Source: Candidatus Woesearchaeota archaeon (lineage in GTDB: Archaea > Nanobdellota > Nanobdellia > SCGC-AAA011-G17 > JACPIM01). From it: a stretch of DNA of 49,278 nt. The translations under genes were made by a program, and so were the position numbers. Where the stretch lies: positions 1-49,278 of the forward strand of contig JACPIM010000009.1 of assembly GCA_016188045.1 (NCBI GenBank), given 5' to 3'. Each line of letters starts with the position of its first letter. Positions within the stretch are counted from its first letter, which is position 1. Shown here in pieces: positions 34,952 to 42,643 of the stretch. Under the pieces are notes generated by a model. That model did no database searches and was not told where the DNA came from. It saw only the letters and a list, made by a program, of their open reading frames with translations.

Positions 34952-35926
34952 ATGGAACTACCTTTTGAAAGGAAAGAGAGAAAAGTTCTTATAAAAAATG
35001 GAGCTGAAACAAATTCTAACTTTGGGTGTCGGCCGGAAGATAGGCCTGTTGAAGATTTGATTAAATATGGCATAATAAATTTAGATAAACCTTCTGGCCC
35101 AACAAGTCATCAGGTTACTGATTATGTAAAAAAAATATTAAATATAAGGAAGGCTGGACATTCTGGCACCTTAGATCCGAAAGTAACCGGTGTTTTACCT
35201 ATTGCTTTGGATAGTGCTACAAGAATTGTACAAGTATTACTTTCTGCTGGAAAAGAATATGTTTGTTTAATGCATATCCATAAAGAAGTTACTGAAAAGG
35301 AAATTAAAGGGGTCTTTGAAAAATTTAAAGGGAAAATAAAACAAGTTCCTCCAAAAAAGAGTGCTGTTAAAAGACAGGAAAGGGAGAGGGAAATATACTA
35401 TATTGAAATAATGGAAATTGATGGACAGGATGTATTATTTAGAATTGGTTGCCAGGCTGGAACGTATATAAGAAAAATTTGCCACGACCTTGGCAGAGAA
35501 TTAAAAGTTGGAGCACACATGAAGCAGCTTATCAGGACTAAAGCAGGTCCTTTTTCTGATAAAGATATGATAAATTTGCATGATTTGAAAGATGCTTATG
35601 AGTTTTGGAAAAGTGGGAGTGAAGAAGAGATCAGAAAGTGTATAAAACCGTTTGAGATGGCAGTTGAACATTTACCAAAGGTTTGGGTTCTTGATGGTGC
35701 TGTAGAACCGGTGTGTCATGGAACTGATTTGTATGTTCCTGGAATATCAAAGTTAAATGATAAGATTAATAAATGGGATTTGGTGGCTGTGTTTACATTA
35801 AAAAATGAACTCGTTTGTATAGGAAAAGCAGAAATGACAACCGAAGAAATTTTAGAAAATGAAAAGGGAATAGCTATCAAGGCCGATAAAGTATTTATGG
35901 AAAGGGGAACCTATGGAAATAAGTAG
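34952..35926 (+). CDS. truB: tRNA/rRNA pseudouridine synthase Cbf5
   Basis: The TruB/Cbf5 catalytic segment is GIINLDKPSGPTSHQV plus RKAGHSGTLDPKVTGVLP, with the catalytic Asp in TLDP. C-terminal PUA sequence (VEPVCHGTDLYVPGISKL, GIAIKADKVFMERG) follows. It works alone on tRNA or with Gar1, Nop10 and L7Ae in H/ACA RNPs. It closes the ribosomal operon. Confidence 0.96.
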   Translation: MELPFERKERKVLIKNGAETNSNFGCRPEDRPVEDLIKYGIINLDKPSGPTSHQVTDYVKKILNIRKAGHSGTLDPKVTGVLPIALDSATRIVQVLLSAGKEYVCLMHIHKEVTEKEIKGVFEKFKGKIKQVPPKKSAVKRQEREREIYYIEIMEIDGQDVLFRIGCQAGTYIRKICHDLGRELKVGAHMKQLIRTKAGPFSDKDMINLHDLKDAYEFWKSGSEEEIRKCIKPFEMAVEHLPKVWVLDGAVEPVCHGTDLYVPGISKLNDKINKWDLVAVFTLKNELVCIGKAEMTTEEILENEKGIAIKADKVFMERGTYGNK

Positions 35927-35964
35927 CTTTATAAACTAACTAAGTTGGTTTTTGTGAGATTAAA

Positions 35965-36173
35965 GTGGCAGATATAGAATATGAAGGCAGAAGGTTGGTA
36001 TTAGAAAGAAGAACGGTTTATCCTCTTGATTAAAAAACCATTTTTTTGTTGTTGAAGAAGTTGTTAGGTCAAGTGATGTTGCTTTTATGACGAGTCCTGA
36101 TGCCAGGACTTTAGATGATATAGCTGAGGACCTGAGAGAAATTAGAGAACTGTGGTTTTCTGGACAAGATTAA
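35965..36173 (+). pseudogene. Small hypothetical gene broken by one frameshift
   Basis: From GTG 35965 the frame MADIEYEGRRLVLERRTVYPLD stops at TAA 36031. The other frame continues FVVEEVVRSSDVAFMTSPDARTLDDIAEDLREIRELW to TAA 36171. One extra T near 36030 would join them with no stop (YPLDLKNHFFVVEE) into a 69-aa protein. A one-base deletion in an A/T-rich tract is the simplest cause. I do not recognise the family. Confidence 0.6.
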
Positions 36174-36260
36174 TAAATCTTTTTAATTTTATTGATTTAT
36201 GGAATTGATTAAGATAAAATGGTTCACACTCAACTAATAGTTTCTCTTTGAAGTGATATT

Positions 36261-37118
36261 ATGTCTCAGCTACATTATGATTGGGATGATGAACTTGGAA
36301 GAAAGATTGGTTTAGAAGGAGCAAGTATAATTGGATTAATAACTGGAGAACATTTACATCCTCCGATGGTAAATGATAAAAATATTTGGATGTATGGAGA
36401 AAATTGGAAGTTGGGTGCAGAAGAATGTGTAAGGCGTCTTGCAAAAAAAGCCAAAATAAGTGCTGGTAGTGATGTCCTGGATGTTGGATGTGGTATGGGC
36501 GGTTCTTGTAAATTGCTAGCGGAGGAATATGGATGTAATGTTACTGGAATTAATCTAAGTAGGAAGTAACTGAAAACTGCAAAAAGAATTACTGCTGAAG
36601 CCGGGTTAGAGGATAAGGTTGGTTATGTTTTGGCAAATGCTGAGGTACTTCCTTTCCGTTCAGAAATGTTTAATTTTGTATGGACTTTTAATATGTTTTA
36701 TCATATAATAGAGAAAGAAAAAGCAATAAGTGAATTTAGGAGAGTTTTAAAGAAAAATGGTATTTTGGCATTTGATGATTGGGTTATAACAGAAAAAATT
36801 AGTAATGATGAACATATGTTACTGAAATATGACTGGTCTAGCACGGATTGGATAACAGATTTAAACCTTTTTAAGGTACTAGAGAATAACGGTTTTAATA
36901 TTGAGAGAGTTAAGGATTATTCAAGAGTGGGAAGAGTATTAATGAAAAGATATTTTGTAGAGGTATTTGAAAGTTATTTTAGACCAAAAATTGTTTCCTT
37001 AGATGAAGATTGGGGAAACTCAATGGCAGACCATTTCAAGAATGCTATAGAAAGAACTATCTATCTCTATGAAACTAGGAAAATGAAGTATTTACAATTT
37101 ATAGCAAACAAGAAATAA
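36261..37118 (+). pseudogene. SAM-dependent methyltransferase interrupted by TAA at a Gln position
   Basis: Frame 1 (36261-36569) ends DVLDVGCGMGGSCKLLAEEYGCNVTGINLSRK then TAA. In the same frame LKTAKRITAEAGL...VLANAEVLPFRSEMFNFVWTFNMFYHI continues to 37118. TAA replaces a position where class I methyltransferases normally have Gln (S-x-x-Q-L-x-x-A), so one C-to-T change (CAA to TAA) explains it. The full 285-residue protein would be a UbiE/sterol-type methyltransferase. The second half has an internal ATG at 36630 but lacks motif I, so it would not be active alone. Confidence 0.75.
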
Positions 37119-37165
37119 AAGCTATATAGAAAAGTATAAAAATAATGCTTACCATTTAGGTAATA

Positions 37166-37885
37166 ATGATAAAAACTTTGCTTAGGAGAAAGAAAGAGTC
37201 AGGATTTAGACTAAACCTAGTATTTGGTACAGTTGAAAAACCACTTATGATTCTTGAGAGGTATAGAGTTCCAAATATTGAATGGAGTATAGAAGAGGCT
37301 TATAGAGAGCTTAAGGAACATTTGTCTAGGAGTGAGGATAGTTCTCATACATGGGGTTATTTTCCACAGTATTGTGAAGACGAAAGCCAATACCCAAAGT
37401 GTATAGCGTTAGGCAATAGGCTTCAAGAAGGTTTAGTTAATAAACTCCCATTTCCTGAAAGTTCTATGTCTTTATCTTTTGTTCGTCTTGCAGATAATAG
37501 GCCAGTTTCTGAGTATGGCGGCATGCATGTTGATGTTAATCCTGGCATTGGACATAGAAGAGATCCATCTGTTGATGGTAGTTTAGACATTCTTCGTTTG
37601 ATTTTAAATCTCGGAAATCATTCTAGGATAATAGAGCACATACCACTTACTAGAGATTCATTACTGAAGCTAGGGTATGATATACCTAAAGATAATTATA
37701 GAATTTTACGTTTTTCAAAAGGAACAAGGAGGCATAGAATCGAAATCCCTGCAAGAGAAGCTGATACAATCTATGGCTTAAAGTTTTGGTCTAGCCAAGT
37801 ACCGCACGCTGGAATTACTGATGACAGGGGTCATTTTGTTGCCGCGTTTGGTTGTTACGCTAATATGGATGAATATAAAATTTAA
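37166..37885 (+). CDS. Possible non-haem Fe(II) oxygenase-like protein
   Basis: A 239-aa protein with a strong H-x-D...H pattern: H121 and D123 in GGMHVDVNPG, and H214 in SQVPHAGITDDRGHFVAAFGC, with the spacing seen in Fe(II)/2-oxoglutarate double-stranded beta-helix enzymes. Several conserved-looking Arg (for example in ILRL and DNYRILRFSKG) could hold a co-substrate. No family is recognised with certainty; the enzyme call is an inference from these residues. It lies between the broken methyltransferase and a radical SAM gene in the same direction. Confidence 0.55.
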   Translation: MIKTLLRRKKESGFRLNLVFGTVEKPLMILERYRVPNIEWSIEEAYRELKEHLSRSEDSSHTWGYFPQYCEDESQYPKCIALGNRLQEGLVNKLPFPESSMSLSFVRLADNRPVSEYGGMHVDVNPGIGHRRDPSVDGSLDILRLILNLGNHSRIIEHIPLTRDSLLKLGYDIPKDNYRILRFSKGTRRHRIEIPAREADTIYGLKFWSSQVPHAGITDDRGHFVAAFGCYANMDEYKI

Positions 37886-37916
37886 TTTCCTGGAATAAAT
37901 AAGTTATCTCTATAAA

Positions 37917-38945
37917 ATGAAACTTGAACTGATACAAGAAAAGAAAGAAGTATCTAAATTTAATCTAATTAGAATAACTAAAGATAGTGGTATTCCATTA
38001 ATCGGGTGTATTGCCTTTGGGATTATTGATAGAGGAACAAATGTTTTACAAGTTAGATGTACTTCTATATGCAACATGAAATGTAAGTTCTGTTCAACCT
38101 CAGCTAATGATTTTAAAATGCACCCTGTTAACTATATTGTAGATATTGATTACTTATTGGGCTGGGTTAAAGAAGTAGCAGAATTTAAAGGGGATAACTT
38201 ACAACTTTTTTTAGATTCTGTTGGTGATCCCTTAACGCATCCTGATTTTGTTAAACTGGTTGAAGGTTTAAGAAAGATAAAACAGATTAAAGATATTATT
38301 GTTATTACAAATGGAACTTTACTAATAAAGGAGAAAGTTGATGCATTAGAGAAAGCCGGTTTAACTAGGATTAATATTAGCTTACACTCATTAGATAAAG
38401 AGCAAAGTAAGAAATTATTTGGTAATAATGTATATGATTTAGATAAGGTTCTTGAAATTATAAGATATATAACTAAAAGCAAGATTAAACTGATGTTAAC
38501 TCCAGTGTTGTTGCGTGGTGTTAATGATGATGAAATTGAAAAAATAATAAAACTTGCTAAGGAAATTAATTGTTTAATCGGTATACAAAATTATGAAACT
38601 TATAAGTATAGCAGAAAGATGAAAGAAGCTGAAAAAATAACTTACTGGAAGTTTTACAGAAAAATAGAGGAATTAGAGAAAAAGTATGATATAAAATTAA
38701 GATTTCAAAATGAAGAGTTTAATGTTGAGAAAAGAGAAAGATTACCTGTAGATTTTAAGATTGGTGAGAAATTAAATGTTGAAATCGTTGCTCCAGGTTG
38801 GTTTTCAAATCAAATGATAGGAAAAGCTAAAAATAGATGCATAAGTATTAATAATTGTAACCACGAGTTAGGAAAGAGCGTTAAAGTCAAGATAATTGAA
38901 AATAATAATAACATTTATATAGCAGAAAGAATAAACAAGAATTAA
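37917..38945 (+). CDS. Radical SAM protein with C-terminal TRAM-like domain (COG2100-like)
   Basis: CNMKCKFC at residues 52-59 is the CxxxCxxC Fe-S site. LFLDSVGDPLTHPD gives the glycine-rich/SAM region and IVITNGTLL the next strand. The final 70 residues (LPVDFKIGEKLNVEIVAPGWFSNQMIGK... to IYIAERINKN) form an OB/TRAM-like RNA-binding domain. Such archaeal proteins are uncharacterised; a nucleic-acid or peptide modification role is plausible. It is 31 bp after the HxD...H gene. Confidence 0.8.
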   Translation: MKLELIQEKKEVSKFNLIRITKDSGIPLIGCIAFGIIDRGTNVLQVRCTSICNMKCKFCSTSANDFKMHPVNYIVDIDYLLGWVKEVAEFKGDNLQLFLDSVGDPLTHPDFVKLVEGLRKIKQIKDIIVITNGTLLIKEKVDALEKAGLTRINISLHSLDKEQSKKLFGNNVYDLDKVLEIIRYITKSKIKLMLTPVLLRGVNDDEIEKIIKLAKEINCLIGIQNYETYKYSRKMKEAEKITYWKFYRKIEELEKKYDIKLRFQNEEFNVEKRERLPVDFKIGEKLNVEIVAPGWFSNQMIGKAKNRCISINNCNHELGKSVKVKIIENNNNIYIAERINKN

Positions 38946-38985
38946 ATATTTTAATGTTAAATTAAAAAATAAGGGGGGTTTTAGA

Positions 38986-39309
38986 ATGGAAAAATTAGGA
39001 AGCTGGTCTTTTATTATTGGTTTAGCGATTGCTGTTTTAGTAGGACTTTTTACAGAAGCTAGTGGAATAATAGTGACCATACTAGTAATTTTAGGTGTTA
39101 TTGTAGGATTCCTAAATGTAACTGGAAAAGAAGTTAGTAATTTTTTGATAGCTAGTGTTGCTTTAATGTTGGCTGGAGGGGCTAAATTAGACATGATTCC
39201 TGTAGTTGGTGGAATTCTAATAAGAGTTTTAGCTAATGTAGTTGTATTTGTTGCTCCTGCTGCAATAATAGTTGCTATTAAAGCAATATATGAATTGGCT
39301 TCAAATTAA
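38986..39309 (+). CDS. Small membrane protein of about three helices
   Basis: The 107-aa product starts MEKLGSWSFIIGLAIAVLVGLF and has three hydrophobic segments with a short GKEVSN turn. A GGGGGGTT ribosome site precedes ATG 38986. I do not recognise a function. Confidence 0.7.
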   Translation: MEKLGSWSFIIGLAIAVLVGLFTEASGIIVTILVILGVIVGFLNVTGKEVSNFLIASVALMLAGGAKLDMIPVVGGILIRVLANVVVFVAPAAIIVAIKAIYELASN

Positions 39310-39352
39310 ATTTTCTTAAGAATAAACTTAGGAAAATATATTTTTATTTTTT

Positions 39353-39619
39353 ATGATTAGAAAACACATTTTTATAAAGGGGAAAGTAACGGGCGTTTTC
39401 TTTAGAGCATTTATAAGAGAAAGAGCCTTAGATTTAGGATTAAATGGATGGGTCAAGAATCTGGATGAAAACATAGTAGAGGCTGTTTTTGAGGGTGAAA
39501 AAGAAAAAGTAGATAAGATAATAGAACTCTGTAATATGGGGCCCAGTAAAGCTATTGTTAAAAATATAGAGATTATTCAAGAAAAGATATGGGGAGAAAA
39601 AAGTTTTGTTGTAAAATGA
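39353..39619 (+). CDS. acyP: Acylphosphatase
   Basis: The 88-aa protein has GKVTGVFFRAFIRERALDLGLNGWVKNLDENIVEAVFEG, with the catalytic Arg in FFRAF (about 19) and Asn in WVKN (about 36). It hydrolyses acyl phosphates. Its TGA overlaps the nucleotidyltransferase ATG. Confidence 0.93.
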   Translation: MIRKHIFIKGKVTGVFFRAFIRERALDLGLNGWVKNLDENIVEAVFEGEKEKVDKIIELCNMGPSKAIVKNIEIIQEKIWGEKSFVVK

Positions 39620-40323
39620 AAGCAGTTATATTGGCTGGCGGACAAGGAACGAGATTGAGACCTTTAACTTTGCATACTCCTAAAGCCTTAGTTGATATAC
39701 AAGGCAAAACAATGACTGAACATTTATTTGATTTATTTAAAAGACACAACATAACAGAGGTTGTGATGACTGTTGGGTATTTAAAAGAAAAGATAAAGAA
39801 CTATTACGGGGATGGTAGTAAGTTTGGGATGAAAATTACTTATGTTGACGAAGATGAGCCTTTGGGAACTGCTGGGGCATTAAGAAAGATTAAACACTTA
39901 TTAAATGAATCTTTTATAGTCACTAATGGAGATGAACTTAAAGATATTGATATAAATACCATGCTTAAACTGCATAAAAAAGAAAATGGATATGGAACTA
40001 TTGCATTAACTAAAGTAGAAGACCCGAGTATTTATGGTGTTGCCAAATTAGAAGGAAATAATATATTAGAATTCGTAGAAAAACCAAAGAAAGAAGAGGC
40101 TCCATCTAATTTGATTAATTCTGGATTTTATATTTTGGAACCAGACATTATTGATAGAATTCCCGAAGGGTTTGCAATGTTTGAAAAAGATATTTTTCCT
40201 TTTTTGGCTAAAGAAGGAAAATTAGTTGGTTTTCCTTTTGATGGACAATGGTTTGATACCGGCAACTTTGAACGTTTGGATAAGGCTAGAAAAAATTGGA
40301 AAGGGCTTAAGAAAAGTATTTAA
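39616..40323 (+). CDS. Sugar-1-phosphate nucleotidyltransferase
   Basis: MKAVILAGGQGTRLRPLTLHTPKALVDIQG is the GxGTRxRPLT...PK signature; DEPLGTAGALRK and VTNGDELKDID complete the NTP-transferase fold. It most resembles mannose/glucose-1-phosphate guanylyl- or thymidylyltransferases, making an NDP-sugar for glycan synthesis. ATG 39616 overlaps the acyP TGA (ATGA); an upstream ATG at 39589 is disfavoured. Confidence 0.88.
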   Translation: MKAVILAGGQGTRLRPLTLHTPKALVDIQGKTMTEHLFDLFKRHNITEVVMTVGYLKEKIKNYYGDGSKFGMKITYVDEDEPLGTAGALRKIKHLLNESFIVTNGDELKDIDINTMLKLHKKENGYGTIALTKVEDPSIYGVAKLEGNNILEFVEKPKKEEAPSNLINSGFYILEPDIIDRIPEGFAMFEKDIFPFLAKEGKLVGFPFDGQWFDTGNFERLDKARKNWKGLKKSI

Positions 40324-40360
40324 AGAAAAATTTTAGTTTTATTTATTAAGAAGGGAGCTG

Positions 40361-40381
40361 ATAAGAACCGCAGGTGCTTAT
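40361..40381 (+). promoter_or_regulatory. Palindrome before LysRS start, near copy of MBF1 leader palindrome
   Basis: ATAAGAACC, GCA, GGTGCTTAT: the arms match except one A-G pair, and the AGGTG inside it is the ribosome site. It ends 1 nt before ATG 40383. The left arm is identical to that at 19915-19934. Confidence 0.55.
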
Positions 40382-40382
40382 T

Positions 40383-41861
40383 ATGGAAGAGGAAAATCAA
40401 TTAATAAAACAGAGAATACAAAAATTAAATAATTTAAGGCAAAGAAAAATTAATCCTTATCCTTATAGTTTTGATCAGAAAGATCATGCAATAGATATTC
40501 TAACTAAATTTAATAAATTAAAGAAAGACCAAAAAACAAAAACTGATGTTAGTGTCGCTGGCAGAGTAATGACTTTAAGGGTTATGGGAAAGGCAGGATT
40601 TGGGCATATTCAGGATGGAAGTGGAAAAATACAAATTTATGTAAGGGAAGATGTAATAGGAAAAGAGGAATATAAAACTTTTTCAAAAAGCGACTTGGGT
40701 GACATTATTGGAGTGAAAGGAATTATTTTTTGTACAAAAAAGGGAGAAATAAGCATATGGGTTAAAAAGTTTGTATTATTATGTAAAAGCATCAGACCTT
40801 TACCTGAAAAGTGGCATGGATTAAAAGACACTGAAGTTAGATACAGAAAAAGGTATCTAGATTTGATAGTAAATCCTGAAGTTAAAGAAATTTTTATTAA
40901 AAGAACAAAAGTAATCAACTTTATTAGGGAGTATTTAAATAAAAAAAATTTCTTGGAGGTTGATACCCCTATTTTGCAACCAATATATGGCGGGGCAAGC
41001 GCCAGACCATTTAAGACTTTTTTAAATAATCTTAAGATGGATATTTATTTGAGAATTAGCAATGAGTTGTATCTGAAAAGGTTGTTGGTAGGTGGTTTTG
41101 AGAGAATATATGAGTTTGCAAAGGATTTTAGAAATGAGGGAATTGATAGTACGCATAATCCGGAATTCACTCAAATTGAAATATACCAGAGTTATGCTGA
41201 TTTTAAGGATATGATGAAATTAACTGAGGAAATATTTATTGGCGCTTCTAAGATAATAAATGGAAAAACAAAAGTAAATTTTAGGGGTCAGGTTATTGAC
41301 TTAAAAAAACCTTGGAAAGTTATGACTATGAAGGAAGCTATTAAGAAATATGTTAATATTAATGTAGATAAGTTAATGGATAAAGAGTTAATAGAAGTTT
41401 TAGATAAGAACAATATTGAGTATAGAAAAGGATGTTCAAGTGGTATGGCAATTTATCTTATCTTTGACAAATTGGTTTCTGAAAAGATAATTCAGCCAAC
41501 GTTTATTATAGAACATCCCATAGAAACTACCCCTTTGTGCAAACAAAGCAGAAAAGATCCTAAATTGGTAGAGAGATTTGAGCCTTTTATTGGGGGTTTT
41601 GAAGTTGCGAATGGTTACTCTGAGTTAAATGACCCGATAATACAGAGAAAATTATTAGAAGAGCAGGCAAAACAATTACGGGGTGGTGATGAGGAAGCAA
41701 ATCCTATGGATGAAGATTTCATAGAGGCTATTGAAACTGGGATGCCGCCTACTGGCGGGGTTGGAATTGGTATAGACAGAATGATGATGCTATTATGTGG
41801 TAAGGACTCTATAAAAGATGTGATTTTGTTTCCTTTTATGAAAAGTTTTAGTCAAAAATAA
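40383..41861 (+). CDS. lysS: Lysyl-tRNA synthetase, class II
   Basis: An OB-fold anticodon domain (VSVAGRVMTLRVMGKAGFGHIQDGSGKIQIYV) is followed by class II motifs: motif 2 FAKDFRNEGIDSTHNPEFTQIEIYQ, and motif 3 GMPPTGGVGIGIDRMMML. RYRKRYLDLIVNPEV and QPIYGGASARPF are LysRS-II specific. ATG 40383 is chosen over GTG 40374 because AGGTG lies about 6-11 nt upstream. Many archaea use the unrelated class I LysRS, so this may be bacterial-type by transfer. Confidence 0.95.
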   Translation: MEEENQLIKQRIQKLNNLRQRKINPYPYSFDQKDHAIDILTKFNKLKKDQKTKTDVSVAGRVMTLRVMGKAGFGHIQDGSGKIQIYVREDVIGKEEYKTFSKSDLGDIIGVKGIIFCTKKGEISIWVKKFVLLCKSIRPLPEKWHGLKDTEVRYRKRYLDLIVNPEVKEIFIKRTKVINFIREYLNKKNFLEVDTPILQPIYGGASARPFKTFLNNLKMDIYLRISNELYLKRLLVGGFERIYEFAKDFRNEGIDSTHNPEFTQIEIYQSYADFKDMMKLTEEIFIGASKIINGKTKVNFRGQVIDLKKPWKVMTMKEAIKKYVNINVDKLMDKELIEVLDKNNIEYRKGCSSGMAIYLIFDKLVSEKIIQPTFIIEHPIETTPLCKQSRKDPKLVERFEPFIGGFEVANGYSELNDPIIQRKLLEEQAKQLRGGDEEANPMDEDFIEAIETGMPPTGGVGIGIDRMMMLLCGKDSIKDVILFPFMKSFSQK

Positions 41862-41903
41862 GAAAAGTTTATAAATAAGTAAAGTTTCATAACCATTAAA
41901 TTT

Positions 41904-41920
41904 TAAGGTTATACGCCTTA
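41904..41920 (+). other. Small hairpin in histone-gene leader
   Basis: TAAGG TTATACG CCTTA can fold as a 5-bp stem in the leader between a TATA box (TTTATAAATA, 41868-41877) and the GGAGG ribosome site of the next gene. Confidence 0.3.
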
Positions 41921-41957
41921 TAGTATTAAAATATGATTTTTAAAAGGAGGAGAGAAA

Positions 41958-42125
41958 ATGGCTGAATTATTAGTTGTAAGATCTAAAATAAAAGATGCTA
42001 CAAAATGCAATGTCGCAGGAGATGTTGCTGAAGCTTTAAGCAAGAAGGTTGAGGAAATTATTAAAGCTGCAGAAAAAAGATGCGATAGTAACGGTAGAAA
42101 AACTATTAAAGCTTATGATCTTTAA
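41958..42125 (+). CDS. Minimal histone-fold protein
   Basis: A 55-aa protein that opens MAELLVVRSKIKDATKCNVAG and ends GRKTIKAYDL has the helix-strand-helix pattern of a single histone fold, with the C-terminal R-K-T motif that contacts DNA. Two Cys (residues about 17 and 42) are unusual. The strong AAAAGGAGGAGAG leader and TATA box at 41868-41877 indicate high expression. It was too short to be obvious in a frame scan. Confidence 0.85.
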   Translation: MAELLVVRSKIKDATKCNVAGDVAEALSKKVEEIIKAAEKRCDSNGRKTIKAYDL

Positions 42126-42141
42126 TTTTTTTATTTTTTTA
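42124..42141 (+). terminator. T-run terminator after histone gene
   Basis: Immediately after the stop codon there are two T tracts (TTTTTTTATTTTTTT pattern), the form of intrinsic archaeal terminators. Confidence 0.45.
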
Positions 42142-42178
42142 ATAAGGTTTAAATATTGAACTATATTTTTCTATTCTC

Positions 42179-42586
42179 ATGTCGAAAAAAAAGGGGAGCC
42201 GATTAGAGAGAGAATTATTGGAAATGTTTTTTTCTACAGGTAGATTTGCAGCCGGTAGGATAGCGGGTAGTGGTAGTACCTCTTTTCCAGCACCAGATCT
42301 GGTGGTGGGTGGAATGGGAAGGGTCTTAGCTATTGAATGCAAATCTGGAAATGGCAGGAGAGATATAAACGCTGAGCAAATTGAAGAATTAAATTTGTTT
42401 TCTAAGGTTTTTGGAGCTGAACCGTGGTTAGGTGTAAGATTTGATAATATGCCGTGGTATTTTTTAAAATTAGAAGATGTTGGTAAAACTTCTGGAAAAA
42501 ATTACTTTGTTGATAAAAAATTGGCCTTAGAAAAAGGCATTGCTTTTGAAGAATTAACTGGTAAGTTTAAACAAAAAAAGTTGTGA
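42179..42586 (+). CDS. hjc: Holliday junction resolvase Hjc
   Basis: The 135-aa protein has KKGSRLERELLEMF with the catalytic Glu, GRIAGSGSTSFPAPDLVVGG with the catalytic Asp, and AIECKSG as the E-x-K motif. It cuts four-way DNA junctions in recombination. A TATA box (GTTTAAATATT near 42147-42157) gives an almost leaderless message. Confidence 0.95.
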   Translation: MSKKKGSRLERELLEMFFSTGRFAAGRIAGSGSTSFPAPDLVVGGMGRVLAIECKSGNGRRDINAEQIEELNLFSKVFGAEPWLGVRFDNMPWYFLKLEDVGKTSGKNYFVDKKLALEKGIAFEELTGKFKQKKL

Positions 42587-42643
42587 TTTACTACTAAAGC
42601 AAATAAATCAATTTTATAAAATACAATTTTTAATACAGCTTTA

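Noticed and set aside
6762..36569. Possible recoding of TAA/TAG as sense codons, given in-frame stops at 6762, 7265, 7466 and 36567
   Set aside because: TAA, TAG and TGA all end ordinary genes in the window (for example TAG at 15206, 32953 and 34923, TGA at 31255 and 42586). The breaks replace different residue types (Leu, Trp, an unclear one, Gln), and no suppressor tRNA is seen.
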